From an uncultured Pseudodesulfovibrio sp. (lineage in GTDB: Bacteria > Desulfobacterota > Desulfovibrionia > Desulfovibrionales > Desulfovibrionaceae), in the NCBI RefSeq assembly GCF_963675635.1, contig NZ_OY776488.1, positions 847,740-911,739 of the forward strand: a DNA stretch of 64,000 bases. Reading direction: 5' to 3'. The position numbers and the translations under genes are program-made. Shown in pieces: positions 51,925 to 60,035 of the stretch. Under the pieces are notes generated by a model that saw only the letters and a list, made by a program, of their open reading frames with translations, searched no databases and had not been told where the DNA came from. Each line of letters starts with the position of its first letter. Position 1 is the stretch's first letter.

Positions 51925-52350
51925 ATGGCTATCAAGACAGGTGGCGGTTTTCTCAACGAGATCAACGTCACACCATTCGTGGACGTGATGCTGGTACTCC
52001 TAATTATTTTCATGGTCACCGCACCATTGATGACACAGGGAGTCGAGGTGGACCTTCCTGTGACCAAAACGGTCAAGAATCTGCCACAGGATTCTGAACA
52101 TCTGGTGTTGTCGGTCAAGAAAGATGGCACACTGTTTCTTGACGAATATCAGGTGGGACTGGACGAATTGCAGGATCATCTGAAACGTTTGGTTGCCACG
52201 CAGAAGAAGCAGCTTTTTCTGCGTGCTGATAAAGAAGTGGCCTACGGTACAGTGGTCATGATTATGGGTGAAATTAAGGGTGCTGGCATTGATCGTTTAG
52301 GTATTGTTGCGGAAAAAACCGTTGATCCAAAAAAAGATAAAAAACAGTAG
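51925..52350 (+). CDS. tolR: TolR-type stator subunit
   Basis: Partner of TolQ with 141 residues. The single membrane segment carries the proton-path Asp in NEINVTPFVDVMLVLLIIFM (Asp at about 24). The periplasmic part is the usual ExbD/TolR fold. GGAG precedes the ATG. It is ten bases after tolQ. Confidence 0.94.
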   Translation: MAIKTGGGFLNEINVTPFVDVMLVLLIIFMVTAPLMTQGVEVDLPVTKTVKNLPQDSEHLVLSVKKDGTLFLDEYQVGLDELQDHLKRLVATQKKQLFLRADKEVAYGTVVMIMGEIKGAGIDRLGIVAEKTVDPKKDKKQ

Positions 52351-52362
52351 TATTTAAATATA

Positions 52363-53241
52363 ATGCGGCAAAGTATCGGTTTCATACTCTCCACCCTTTT
52401 TCATATGGCTTTGGCTGTACTCGCCATTTATGGCGTGAACACCTCTGGTGTCAGGGTAAATATGGATCGTCCCGTGTATACGGTTGATCTCATATCCCTT
52501 GCGCCGCCACCGCCTGGCCCACCAGTGGAGGTGATGGCGACTGCTGAGCCGGTTGCAGAGACTCCGGAAGTGCCGGTTGTCGAAGCCAAGGCAGAGCCTG
52601 TCGTTGAGGTGGCACCCACACCCGTGGTAGAGGCAAAACCTGAGCCCGAGCCTGAGGTCAAGAAGATCAGCCCCAAGAAGGTCGAGAAGAAGGTCGTAGT
52701 CAAAAAGAAAGAAGAGAAACCAAAGCCGAAACCTCAACCGAAGCCGAAGCCGAAAAAAACCGCTGAGCAGTTGTTGGCTGAAGGGATGGCGGCTGCAAAG
52801 GCGACAGCCAAGAAGCAGGATCAGAAAAAGAAGAAGGCCTTGGCCGACGAACTGGCCGTGCTTAAGAAGCGTGAAGGGGATCAGGTTTATGCCCATGGAG
52901 GGCGGCCCGGAGGAGAAGAGGGCGGTGTTGTCGGCGGTACTGTCGGTGGGGCCGGCTCCGGACTCTCCGAGGTGTATGGACTGATCGTCGGATCTGCCAT
53001 CAAAAAGCACTGGCGATATCCCGCATTTGCCGGAGAAGCCAACCTCGTCGCGACTGTCGAGATCGTGCTTGAAGCCGATGGAAAAATTTTGTCCTCGAAG
53101 ATCATCGAATCGTCAAATAATCCTGAATTTGACAGTTCCGCTCTTCGAGCCATCAAGGAAACAGAATATGTGGAGAAACCGAGAACCGAACGGGACCGGA
53201 TTCTGCGTATTAATTTCAACAGCCAGGAACTCTCAGAGTAG
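52363..53241 (+). CDS. tolA: TolA-type energy transducer (TonB C-terminal domain)
   Basis: Spans the periplasm from TolQR to TolB/Pal. It has 292 residues: one N-terminal membrane segment holding the SxxxH motif of TolA (STLFH at about 10-14), a long Pro/Lys/Glu/Val-rich rod (about 45-165; many KPKP and EP repeats), a Gly-rich hinge, and a TonB/TolA C-terminal domain (about 205-292, YGLIVGSAIKKHWRYPAFAGE; FDSSALRAIKETEY). TolA rather than TonB by its place between tolR and tolB. Confidence 0.88.
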   Translation: MRQSIGFILSTLFHMALAVLAIYGVNTSGVRVNMDRPVYTVDLISLAPPPPGPPVEVMATAEPVAETPEVPVVEAKAEPVVEVAPTPVVEAKPEPEPEVKKISPKKVEKKVVVKKKEEKPKPKPQPKPKPKKTAEQLLAEGMAAAKATAKKQDQKKKKALADELAVLKKREGDQVYAHGGRPGGEEGGVVGGTVGGAGSGLSEVYGLIVGSAIKKHWRYPAFAGEANLVATVEIVLEADGKILSSKIIESSNNPEFDSSALRAIKETEYVEKPRTERDRILRINFNSQELSE

Positions 53242-53246
53242 ACGGT

Positions 53247-54554
53247 ATGAAACGGATTTTGACGATTTGTATGAGTTGTGTCTGTGCCTGTATCATGGCC
53301 GTATCGGCGTTCGCCCAAGGTCCGCTGACGGTTGATATTCATGGTCCAGGTCAACGTATGGTAAATATTACGCTTCTGACCCCCAAGGGGTTGGATGGTT
53401 CTCCATTGCCCGAAGCTGCTGCCAAAGCGCTTCAAGAGTTGGTTACCAATGATTTAGGCTATATCCCTTTTCTCAACATTGTGCCTGTGACAGATTTGCT
53501 GGGCGGTGATCCTAGCCAGGGTGTCAAGGCGGCAGATATTGATTTCAAGCCGCTTCAACTCGCGAGGGTTGATTTGTGTATGACTACCGGATGGAATGGG
53601 GAATATCTTGAAGCTCGCGTTTTCGAAACGTTCAGCGGACGTCGTGTGGTAGGAAAATCGTATCGTGATGTAAGCAAAAACCTGCCCTTGGTGGCGGATC
53701 GTTTTTGTTCTTCCTTCCTAGAAGCGCTGACCGGCAAGAAGGGGTTCTTTGACTCTCCCATCGCCTTCGTCAAGCAGGAAGGTAAGACAAAAGAAATCTT
53801 TACCGTACTTCCTCAAGGGCGAGGGCTGAAGAGGATCACGAAATTGGGCGGGTATAATTTGAGTCCTGCCTGGTCTGATGATGGTAAGCGGATCGCTTTT
53901 ACCCATATAGGTAAAACTCGGCATGAGCTTGGTATTTACGACAGTGAATCCGGCAAGATAAAAAGAATATACAAGGGGTTGGGAACCACTGTTATTAGTC
54001 CTGTTTATGGGCCGAGTGGTTTATTGTATGTTGCTCTCAACCGAAACGGTACAACGAATATCTATACGCTGGATACACAGTACAAACCCGGGAAGACCTT
54101 GGTGAAAAGTCCATACATCGACGTTTCGCCGAGTTTTGACAGAACCGGAGAGAAGATGACGTTTACTTCTGCCCGAGCTGGCAATCCGCATATCTATCTA
54201 TTGGAAATGAAGACAGGGCAGATTAAACGTGTCACGACCACCGGTAGATATAACACTCATCCTTGTTTGAGTCCTGACGGTCGTTATATAGCCTACACTC
54301 ACCAAACAACTGAGGGGCACCGTATATTTTTGCATGATTTGCATACGGGCAGGGAAAAACAGCTGACTTTTGGTCCCGGAAACGATGAATACCCGGCTTT
54401 TGGCCCTGATGGGTATTTCGTGGCTTTCGCCTCCAGCCGGACCGGTGAATACAAGTTGTATCTTTCAACACGTCATGGTGATAAGCCAAGGATGATTTCT
54501 ACTGGAAATGGTCCGGCTTTCGCTCCGGCATGGGATACTTCATTACAGTGGTAA
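53247..54554 (+). CDS. tolB: Tol-Pal translocation protein TolB
   Basis: Periplasmic beta-propeller that links TolA and Pal. It has 435 residues: signal peptide 1-22 (AVSAFA), an N-terminal alpha-beta domain (about 25-160) and a six-bladed propeller with TolB repeats (LSPAWSDDGKRIAFTH, VSPSFDRTGEKMTFTS, THPCLSPDGRYIAYTH, EYPAFGPDGYFVAFAS). It starts five bases after tolA. Confidence 0.96.
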   Translation: MKRILTICMSCVCACIMAVSAFAQGPLTVDIHGPGQRMVNITLLTPKGLDGSPLPEAAAKALQELVTNDLGYIPFLNIVPVTDLLGGDPSQGVKAADIDFKPLQLARVDLCMTTGWNGEYLEARVFETFSGRRVVGKSYRDVSKNLPLVADRFCSSFLEALTGKKGFFDSPIAFVKQEGKTKEIFTVLPQGRGLKRITKLGGYNLSPAWSDDGKRIAFTHIGKTRHELGIYDSESGKIKRIYKGLGTTVISPVYGPSGLLYVALNRNGTTNIYTLDTQYKPGKTLVKSPYIDVSPSFDRTGEKMTFTSARAGNPHIYLLEMKTGQIKRVTTTGRYNTHPCLSPDGRYIAYTHQTTEGHRIFLHDLHTGREKQLTFGPGNDEYPAFGPDGYFVAFASSRTGEYKLYLSTRHGDKPRMISTGNGPAFAPAWDTSLQW

Positions 54555-54677
54555 ATTGTCATACACACGGGGTTGATTTTTTTGTATGAAAAGGTGCATG
54601 CTACCCAATGCGAGAATCATTGGCTGTCGGAAGCATCTGAAATAATGGCCGGGCGACGGCTCTACCAAGGAGTGAGC

Positions 54678-55229
54678 ATGAAAAACAGAGTGTATTTTGG
54701 AATTGTGGCCATCTTGGCCCTGTCCCTTTTCGTCTTTGCTGGCTGTGCCAAAAAGACCACGACTACGACACCGCCTGAGAATAAAATCGAGGTCAAGGAT
54801 GATTCTCAGTGGACTCCTCCGCCGACAGAACCCAAGGTTGATGAGGCTACTTTAGCCGCTGAAGCCGAGGCTCGAGCCAAAGCCGAAGCTGTTGTGGAGT
54901 TGTCCAGTGTCACTATTAATTTTGCTTTTGATTCCTATGAATTAAACGAGGAAGCTCGTGCAATTCTCGCTCTCAAGGCGAGTATCATGCGCAAGTATAC
55001 AGATGTTGGTGTTGTCGTCGAAGGTCATTGTGACGAACGCGGTACCGAAGAATACAACCTTGCTCTGGGTGAACGTCGTGCACGTGCTGCGTATGAACAT
55101 CTGGTCATTCTCGGTGTCGACCCCGAACGCATGAAGATCGTCAGTTTCGGCGAAGAGCGTCCCCTCGACCCTGCACACAATGAAAGTGCCTGGGCCAAGA
55201 ACCGTCGAGCTGAGTTTGTGGTGCAATAA
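54678..55229 (+). CDS. pal: Peptidoglycan-associated lipoprotein Pal
   Basis: Outer-membrane lipoprotein that grips peptidoglycan. It has 183 residues: lipoprotein signal with Cys23 (LFVFAGC), a Thr/Pro-rich linker and an OmpA-like domain (about 75-183). The peptidoglycan motif EGHCDERGTEEYNLALGERR is present. ATG 54678 has AAGGAG upstream and gives a clean lipoprotein signal; the longer frame from 54573 does not. A terminator follows. It ends the tol operon. Confidence 0.95.
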   Translation: MKNRVYFGIVAILALSLFVFAGCAKKTTTTTPPENKIEVKDDSQWTPPPTEPKVDEATLAAEAEARAKAEAVVELSSVTINFAFDSYELNEEARAILALKASIMRKYTDVGVVVEGHCDERGTEEYNLALGERRARAAYEHLVILGVDPERMKIVSFGEERPLDPAHNESAWAKNRRAEFVVQ

Positions 55230-55252
55230 ATTTGATTGAATATGTAATGAGA

Positions 55253-55286
55253 AACGCCGTTCCCGTATGGGAGCGGCGTTTTTTCG
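55253..55286. terminator. Bidirectional terminator between pal and pgpA
   Basis: Stem 55253-55265 with 55270-55282 (one G-T pair), loop GTAT, T run on the plus side and AAA on the other. It serves pal (plus) and pgpA (minus, ending at 55289). Confidence 0.9.
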
Positions 55287-55288
55287 TG

Positions 55289-55768
55289 CTACATGGAAAG
55301 AATATAGTGAAGCAGGTGCAGTCCGCCCATGGCGTATAACCCCGCGACTCCATCATCAAGCATGACGCCAAGCCCACCGGGAAAGGTGTTTTCGGCCCAT
55401 TTGACAGGCCAGGGCTTGAGAATATCGAAGAAACGGAACAGCCCAAAACCGACGAGAAGATACCATATGGGCATTCCCTGAAAAAAGAGCAGGGCAAGCC
55501 ATTGACCGAATAACTCGTCGATGATGACACAACCAGGGTCTTTTTTGTCGAATACGACTTCCGCACGAGAACAGGCCCATATGCCGATGAGAAGAATGGT
55601 AGCCAAAGCGGCCCACCGTCCCCACATTGGCAGGCTAAGAAACAGCCAGGGGGCTGCAACGATGGAAGCAAGTGATCCCCACGTCCCCGGTGCTTTCGGG
55701 AAGTGGCCTATGGGCCCAAGTGTAGCCAATGCTGTGGCGAATGTATCAATGGGAGAAGTTGTTTTCAT
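55289..55768 (-). CDS. pgpA: Phosphatidylglycerophosphatase A
   Basis: Dephosphorylates phosphatidylglycerol phosphate in phospholipid synthesis. It has 159 residues with several membrane segments. Family motifs are IGHFPKAPGTWGSLAS (about 20-35), DPGCVIIDELFGQWLAL (about 78-94), FGLFRFFDILKPWPVKWAE (about 108-126) and GLGVMLDDGVAGLYA (about 131-145). The acidic metal residues are present. It converges on pal and probably stands apart from maf, which lies 126 bases upstream. Confidence 0.93.
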   Translation of the reverse strand: MKTTSPIDTFATALATLGPIGHFPKAPGTWGSLASIVAAPWLFLSLPMWGRWAALATILLIGIWACSRAEVVFDKKDPGCVIIDELFGQWLALLFFQGMPIWYLLVGFGLFRFFDILKPWPVKWAENTFPGGLGVMLDDGVAGLYAMGGLHLLHYILSM

Positions 55769-55894
55769 ACTCTGTGACTTTGGCGTACGCGTACGTCGTT
55801 TGTTAAAATATCCTGCATTGAATATGGGTATTAAACGTTTTATTCAAATCCTTGATGGTCAACGTGATATGGTTGAGTCCATCTATTATGCCGA

Positions 55895-56506
55895 CTACTG
55901 CCGTGTCTTGATGAGGCTGTTTTGCAAGAGGATTTGCAAGATTCTGGCAACAGGAAGTCCTACGACATTCGTATACGAGCCATTAATAGCTGTGACGAGA
56001 AATGTGCCAACGCCTTGTATGGCATAGGCTCCGGCCTTGTCAGTCGGTTCTCCTGTCGCAATGTAGGCTCTGAGCTCCTCATCTGTAGAATTGCGCATGT
56101 CCACATCTGTACTCACGGCTTTGGTGATGTCTGAGCCGTCAGGCATAACCATGCAGAATCCCGTGATAACCTGATGTGTTTTTCCGGATAACGCCGTGAG
56201 CATTTCGAGGGCATGGGCAACATCTTTCGGCTTCCCCATTATGCGGTCTTTCAAAACAACGATGGTGTCCGCCCCGATCACGGTCTGGCCGGTATACAGC
56301 CGGGCTACGTCCAGGGTTTTCAACTCTGCCATACGTTTTACATAGTCCTGTGGGGGCTCGTTCAACTCTGGTGCAGGTTCCTCAAGCGGGCTTGGGTGCA
56401 CTGTGAACTCCAGACCAAGATCGGCTAGGAGTTCACGTCGACGGGGTGAGCCGGAAGCGAGAACAATGGGACTTACAGTGGTGAATGGTCCTTTGGAGTT
56501 CGTCAT
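55895..56506 (-). CDS. Maf-family nucleotide pyrophosphatase
   Basis: Hydrolyses abnormal nucleoside triphosphates to monophosphates; linked to division arrest in some bacteria. It has 203 residues from ATG 56506. The signature IVLASGSPRRRELLADLG is at about 14-31, the base Asp is in VIGADTIVVLKDRIMGKPKD, and KAGAYAIQG (about 158) closes the active site. The longer frame starting at TTG 56536 adds ten residues and lacks a ribosome site. Confidence 0.93.
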   Translation of the reverse strand: MTNSKGPFTTVSPIVLASGSPRRRELLADLGLEFTVHPSPLEEPAPELNEPPQDYVKRMAELKTLDVARLYTGQTVIGADTIVVLKDRIMGKPKDVAHALEMLTALSGKTHQVITGFCMVMPDGSDITKAVSTDVDMRNSTDEELRAYIATGEPTDKAGAYAIQGVGTFLVTAINGSYTNVVGLPVARILQILLQNSLIKTRQ

Positions 56507-56630
56507 GGATTCGATGTTTCCCCCATATTCATCCAAGAGTCAACGCATGGGCTGTCAGCTTTTTGTCAGTTGACTGGGATGGACTGATTGATGTTTGAAA
56601 AATCACTGTTATATTAGATTGTTAATAAAG

Positions 56631-56646
56631 TGGCAGAATTCTTGCT
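56631..56646 (+). promoter_or_regulatory. Predicted sigma-54 promoter of the MotB/MotA-like pair
   Basis: TGGCAGAATTCTTGCT: GG (56632-56633) and GC (56644-56645) are separated by ten bases, and the flanks match TGGCACG-N4-TTGCW at most positions. Start predicted near 56657, about 23 bases before ATG 56680. An A+T-rich stretch just upstream (56600-56630) could take a bending protein. No enhancer site was identified with confidence. Confidence 0.75.
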
Positions 56647-56654
56647 TCATAACG

Positions 56655-56670
56655 TGCGCGCAGACGCGCA
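56655..56670 (+). promoter_or_regulatory. Hairpin at the predicted 5' end of the MotB-like mRNA
   Basis: TGCGCG (56655-56660) pairs with CGCGCA (56665-56670) around CAGA. It begins at the expected transcription start and ends on the first base of the ribosome site AGGAG (56670-56674). It could protect the 5' end or tune translation. Confidence 0.5.
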
Positions 56671-56679
56671 GGAGATTAT

Positions 56680-57402
56680 ATGCAGGAAATTCAAAAGAGT
56701 TTTACCAGAGATTTTTCCTCGTTCGGCCAGATCGAAGGCGAGGCAACAGTCCGTGGCATCAATGACTGGGCCGTGCCGTGGTCTGATCTGATGATGGTTA
56801 TGTTCGTCCTTTTTGTGGTGCTGTTCATGTATGCCAGTACACATCAGGATGTGAAAATCCTGTTCAGCCATCAGACCGCCGAAAAGGCACAGGCGGCAAG
56901 CACTCTCGATCCCCTCATAGGGTTGATCGGTCAAATCGCCAGTCGTGCGGAAAGCGGTGGTTCTCAAGATATCGTGCGTGTTGCTGAAACGGAAGTCCTG
57001 TTTCGGTCCCGTTCCAAGGGAATCTCCGTTATTCGGGATGCACCGGGACAGGTTCGCATTTCATTACGGGGTGCACTGTTTTTTGATGAGCAATCCGGGG
57101 AACTCAAGGCTGAATCCTGGCAATACCTGAACGAAGTTGCCGAAGTCGTGAAGTTGAGTCTTGGCACTGTTCATGTTGTTGGCTTTGCAGACAAAAGTGA
57201 ATCGGAAGGTTCAAAGAGTTTTACTTTGTCCTCAGAACGTGCAGCCAGTGTAGCTGACTTTCTCATCACGCAATTCGGGATCGTTCCCAAGCGGATCATT
57301 ATAACAGGCAGGGGGGCGTACCTGCCTGAAGTACCGGATACATCCGAAGCCAACAAGGCGCAAAACCGGCGAGTTGAAATCGTCATAGTTCATCAAAGCT
57401 GA
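56680..57402 (+). CDS. MotB-like OmpA-domain protein
   Basis: A stator-type protein of 240 residues. One membrane segment has the MotB-like proton-path Asp in VPWSDLMMVMFVLFVVLF (about 32-49). The C-terminal OmpA domain (about 120-240) has VGFADKSES and NKAQNRRVEIVI, close to the peptidoglycan-binding TDxxG...NxxLSxxRA...NRRVE pattern. It has the build of flagellar MotB but comes before, not after, its MotA-like partner, and no chemotaxis or flagellar gene is near. Flagellar, gliding or another ion-driven motor are possible. It is driven by a sigma-54-type promoter. Confidence 0.83.
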   Translation: MQEIQKSFTRDFSSFGQIEGEATVRGINDWAVPWSDLMMVMFVLFVVLFMYASTHQDVKILFSHQTAEKAQAASTLDPLIGLIGQIASRAESGGSQDIVRVAETEVLFRSRSKGISVIRDAPGQVRISLRGALFFDEQSGELKAESWQYLNEVAEVVKLSLGTVHVVGFADKSESEGSKSFTLSSERAASVADFLITQFGIVPKRIIITGRGAYLPEVPDTSEANKAQNRRVEIVIVHQS

Positions 57403-57418
57403 TCGATTGGAGAATGTC

Positions 57419-58291
57419 ATGAGTAAAAAGAATTTTGTCGGTGTGGGATTGAGCCTCATCATTTTCGTGTGCAGCTTCATGCTGACCGGAGCCGCGGGAG
57501 CCTATTTCAATTTAGCCGCGTTTCTGGTGGTCATGTCCGGGCTGACAGCCGCAATGTTGATCAGCTACCCGGCTCAGCATGTGAAAAACGCTTTCAGGGT
57601 CGCCAAAAACATATATTCGACCAGACAGGTATCAGCTGAGTCCATTGTTAATACGTTGCTTGACTTATCGGTGAAAAGCAAAGTGGACGGTGTTCTCTCT
57701 CTGGAACGATCAAAAGCCAACGATACCAGTTCGTTCATGAAAAACGGATTGATCCTGCTGGTGGATAATTACAAGGAAGAGGAAATTCGGGAATGCCTCA
57801 ATGCCGAGATGGCCTTTTTCAATCTGCGCCGTCAGCAAAGCGAGCGTTTTTTCCAGACTCTCGCACGTATGGCTCCTGCATTCGGTGTGGCGGGAAGTGT
57901 TATCGGTCTGATCGGCCTGCTCATGGGTATCAATGATACCGCAGTTATCCTCAAAAACATTCCGGTGGCGTTTATTTCTACACTTTATGGGCTGATTTTG
58001 AGCAACCTCGTATTCTCACCCATCGCCGAAAATATCAATTTTGCTACTCGGGCTGAACTGTTGAATCAAAAACTGGTTCTTGAAGGTATTGTCGCCATTA
58101 GCAAGGAACAGAACTCTTACAAGTTGGAACGTAAGCTGGCTTCGTTCCTTAGCCCCAGTGAGCGTGAAGGTAAGACAGAAACACTGCGCAGAATCACTCG
58201 AAAGTATGTGCAGAAAAAGCAGCAGCCTGTGGAATTGGAGGATATGCCAATAATGACGAATTCCACGGCGAGTGCCAAGGAAGCGGCGTAG
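57419..58291 (+). CDS. MotA-like stator protein
   Basis: A MotA/TolQ/ExbB-superfamily protein of 290 residues with four membrane segments (about 8-28, 33-52, 150-172, 183-203). LARMAPAFGVAGSVIGLIGLLMG (about 144-166) and VAFISTLYGLILSNLVFSPIAENI (about 180-203) are the MotA landmarks, with a cytoplasmic loop (about 55-145) and a basic C-terminus. ATG 57419 has GGAG upstream; an in-frame TTG 12 bases before it is less likely. It pairs with the MotB-like gene 16 bases upstream. Confidence 0.85.
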   Translation: MSKKNFVGVGLSLIIFVCSFMLTGAAGAYFNLAAFLVVMSGLTAAMLISYPAQHVKNAFRVAKNIYSTRQVSAESIVNTLLDLSVKSKVDGVLSLERSKANDTSSFMKNGLILLVDNYKEEEIRECLNAEMAFFNLRRQQSERFFQTLARMAPAFGVAGSVIGLIGLLMGINDTAVILKNIPVAFISTLYGLILSNLVFSPIAENINFATRAELLNQKLVLEGIVAISKEQNSYKLERKLASFLSPSEREGKTETLRRITRKYVQKKQQPVELEDMPIMTNSTASAKEAA

Positions 58292-58311
58292 TATAAGCCA
58301 ATCGATGTAGC

Positions 58312-58345
58312 AGAAAAGGGAGCCTCCGGGCTCCTTTTCTTTTTG
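58312..58345 (+). terminator. Terminator after the MotA-like gene
   Basis: An imperfect stem (58312-58324 with 58328-58340, one bulged G) followed by TTTTT. It separates the stator pair from glk. Confidence 0.8.
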
Positions 58346-58387
58346 TCTGAATATGATAGTGTCCCGCTCACGGGAGGCGTTTAAATT

Positions 58388-59335
58388 ATGGCGAAGATTT
58401 TGGCTGCGGATCTCGGCGGCACCAACAGTCGGTTTGCTCTCTTCGAAACCACTGGAGACTCTTTTGTGATGGTGGATTCCATTTGGTTGGAAACCCATGG
58501 TGCTGAGTCGTTCCCTCAACTCTTGGAACAGCTTTGGAGCAGTGAATTTCCTGTGCGTCCTGGGGATTTTGACTGTGCTGTTCTTGCAGCTGCCGGGGCG
58601 GTTGTCGGTGGCGTAACGTGTCCCCGCCTCACCAATGCGTCCTGGGGGATCGACATTCGGGATGTTGATTTCGGAACGCATTCTGTGAGTGTCATCAATG
58701 ATTTTGCCGCCCAGGCATTTGCCTGTCGAACATCGGCAGTGGATGACGCCATGGTCATTCAGGATGGAGAAAGCGTTGATGGTGCCCCAATAGCAGTCAT
58801 CGGAGCCGGGACAGGGCTTGGATATTCAGCACTCATTCCTACTGAGTGCGGTTGGAGTGCACTGCCTTTCGAAGGCGGACATATGGCATTCCCTTTTTTT
58901 GGCAGGAAAGAAGCTGAATATGGTGAATTCAACCAGCGAGAGAGCGGACGACACTGGCCGGAAGGAGATTCTGTGGTTACTGGTCTGGGTCTAAAGCTGG
59001 TACACTCATTCCTGACGGGTGAGGATTTGACTCCCAAAGAAATTTCGGCGTCCATTACAATAAAAGATCAAACGACCAAGTGGTATTCTCGTTTTTATGC
59101 CAGAGCGTGCCGCGATTGGGCCATCGGAGTCATGTCTCGCGGTGGCTTTTTTATTGCTGGAGGTATTGCCGCCAAAAATCCCATGTTTGTTACTGTGCCG
59201 GAATTCCTGGAAGAATTTCATGATTCGCATATTTATGGAGATTTTTTGCGTTCCGTCCCCATTCGACTCAACTGCAATGAAGAAAGTGGCTTATACGGAG
59301 CCGGATTCTACGGAATGCAGATGCTGGCGCGATAA
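58388..59335 (+). CDS. glk: Glucokinase
   Basis: ROK-unrelated, E. coli-type glucokinase of 315 residues that phosphorylates glucose with ATP. ILAADLGGTNSRFALFE (4-20) is the phosphate-binding start; SVINDFAAQAFA (about 98-109) carries the catalytic Asp; IGAGTGLGYSALIP (about 139-152) and PFEGGHMAFPF (about 160-170) complete the active site. A GGAGG ribosome site precedes the ATG. It is a single gene here. Confidence 0.93.
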   Translation: MAKILAADLGGTNSRFALFETTGDSFVMVDSIWLETHGAESFPQLLEQLWSSEFPVRPGDFDCAVLAAAGAVVGGVTCPRLTNASWGIDIRDVDFGTHSVSVINDFAAQAFACRTSAVDDAMVIQDGESVDGAPIAVIGAGTGLGYSALIPTECGWSALPFEGGHMAFPFFGRKEAEYGEFNQRESGRHWPEGDSVVTGLGLKLVHSFLTGEDLTPKEISASITIKDQTTKWYSRFYARACRDWAIGVMSRGGFFIAGGIAAKNPMFVTVPEFLEEFHDSHIYGDFLRSVPIRLNCNEESGLYGAGFYGMQMLAR

Positions 59336-59428
59336 GGTGTATTTTGAGTGTAGAATTGCTTGATTAAGCTGTTTGATATGGGTAGAAAGCCACTTCCTTT
59401 GAACAGCACATGCAGGAGATGTTTCACT

Positions 59429-59917
59429 ATGGGTGAAAAGAGCAGATACCAGAAGATGTTCCCGGTTTCTTGGGAGCAACTGCATCGAGACTGTCGGGCC
59501 TTGTCCTGGCGACTTGTCGAAAAGGGCCCCTGGAGGGGCATACTCGCCATCACGCGGGGCGGGTTGGTTCCGGCTGCCATCATAGCTCGTGAGTTGGATA
59601 TCCACCTGATTGATACTATTTGCCTTTCTTCCTACAATTGGAAAGAGCAGGGTGAAGCCAACATTCTCAAGCAGGTCGAATGCGATGGAGAAGGATGGCT
59701 TCTCATTGATGATCTTGTGGACACCGGCAAGACTGCGAAACTGGCTCGTGATATGGTTCCTAATGCTCATTTTGCCACGGTCTATGCCAAACCTGAAGGG
59801 CGTCCTCTCGTTGAGACATACATTACGGAAGTGAGTCAGGATACCTGGATTTTATTCCCTTGGGACGCCGGCTCCCAGTTTGTCGAACCTATTGCTCAAG
59901 TTTCGGATGAAGATTAG
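59429..59917 (+). CDS. gpt: Xanthine(-guanine) phosphoribosyltransferase
   Basis: Purine salvage enzyme joining xanthine or guanine to PRPP. It has 162 residues from ATG 59429. [20 protein letters not shown] (about 38-57), IDTICLSSY, and the PRPP site [17 protein letters not shown] (about 91-107) align with E. coli Gpt, as does the C-terminal [15 protein letters not shown] stands 12 bases upstream; the longer frame from 59360 adds 23 residues without support. It lies just before the nucleoside importer genes and fits a purine uptake-and-salvage unit. Confidence 0.92.
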   Translation: MGEKSRYQKMFPVSWEQLHRDCRALSWRLVEKGPWRGILAITRGGLVPAAIIARELDIHLIDTICLSSYNWKEQGEANILKQVECDGEGWLLIDDLVDTGKTAKLARDMVPNAHFATVYAKPEGRPLVETYITEVSQDTWILFPWDAGSQFVEPIAQVSDED

Positions 59918-60035
59918 CCCAAGATAACAGTTCACTCTTTATGACGATGATTCCCGGCATTCTTTCAGAGCCTTGCTCGATTGGTGTTGCTAGGATAGAG
60001 CCTTAAGATACTAAATTGATAACGGAGAGGTCCAC

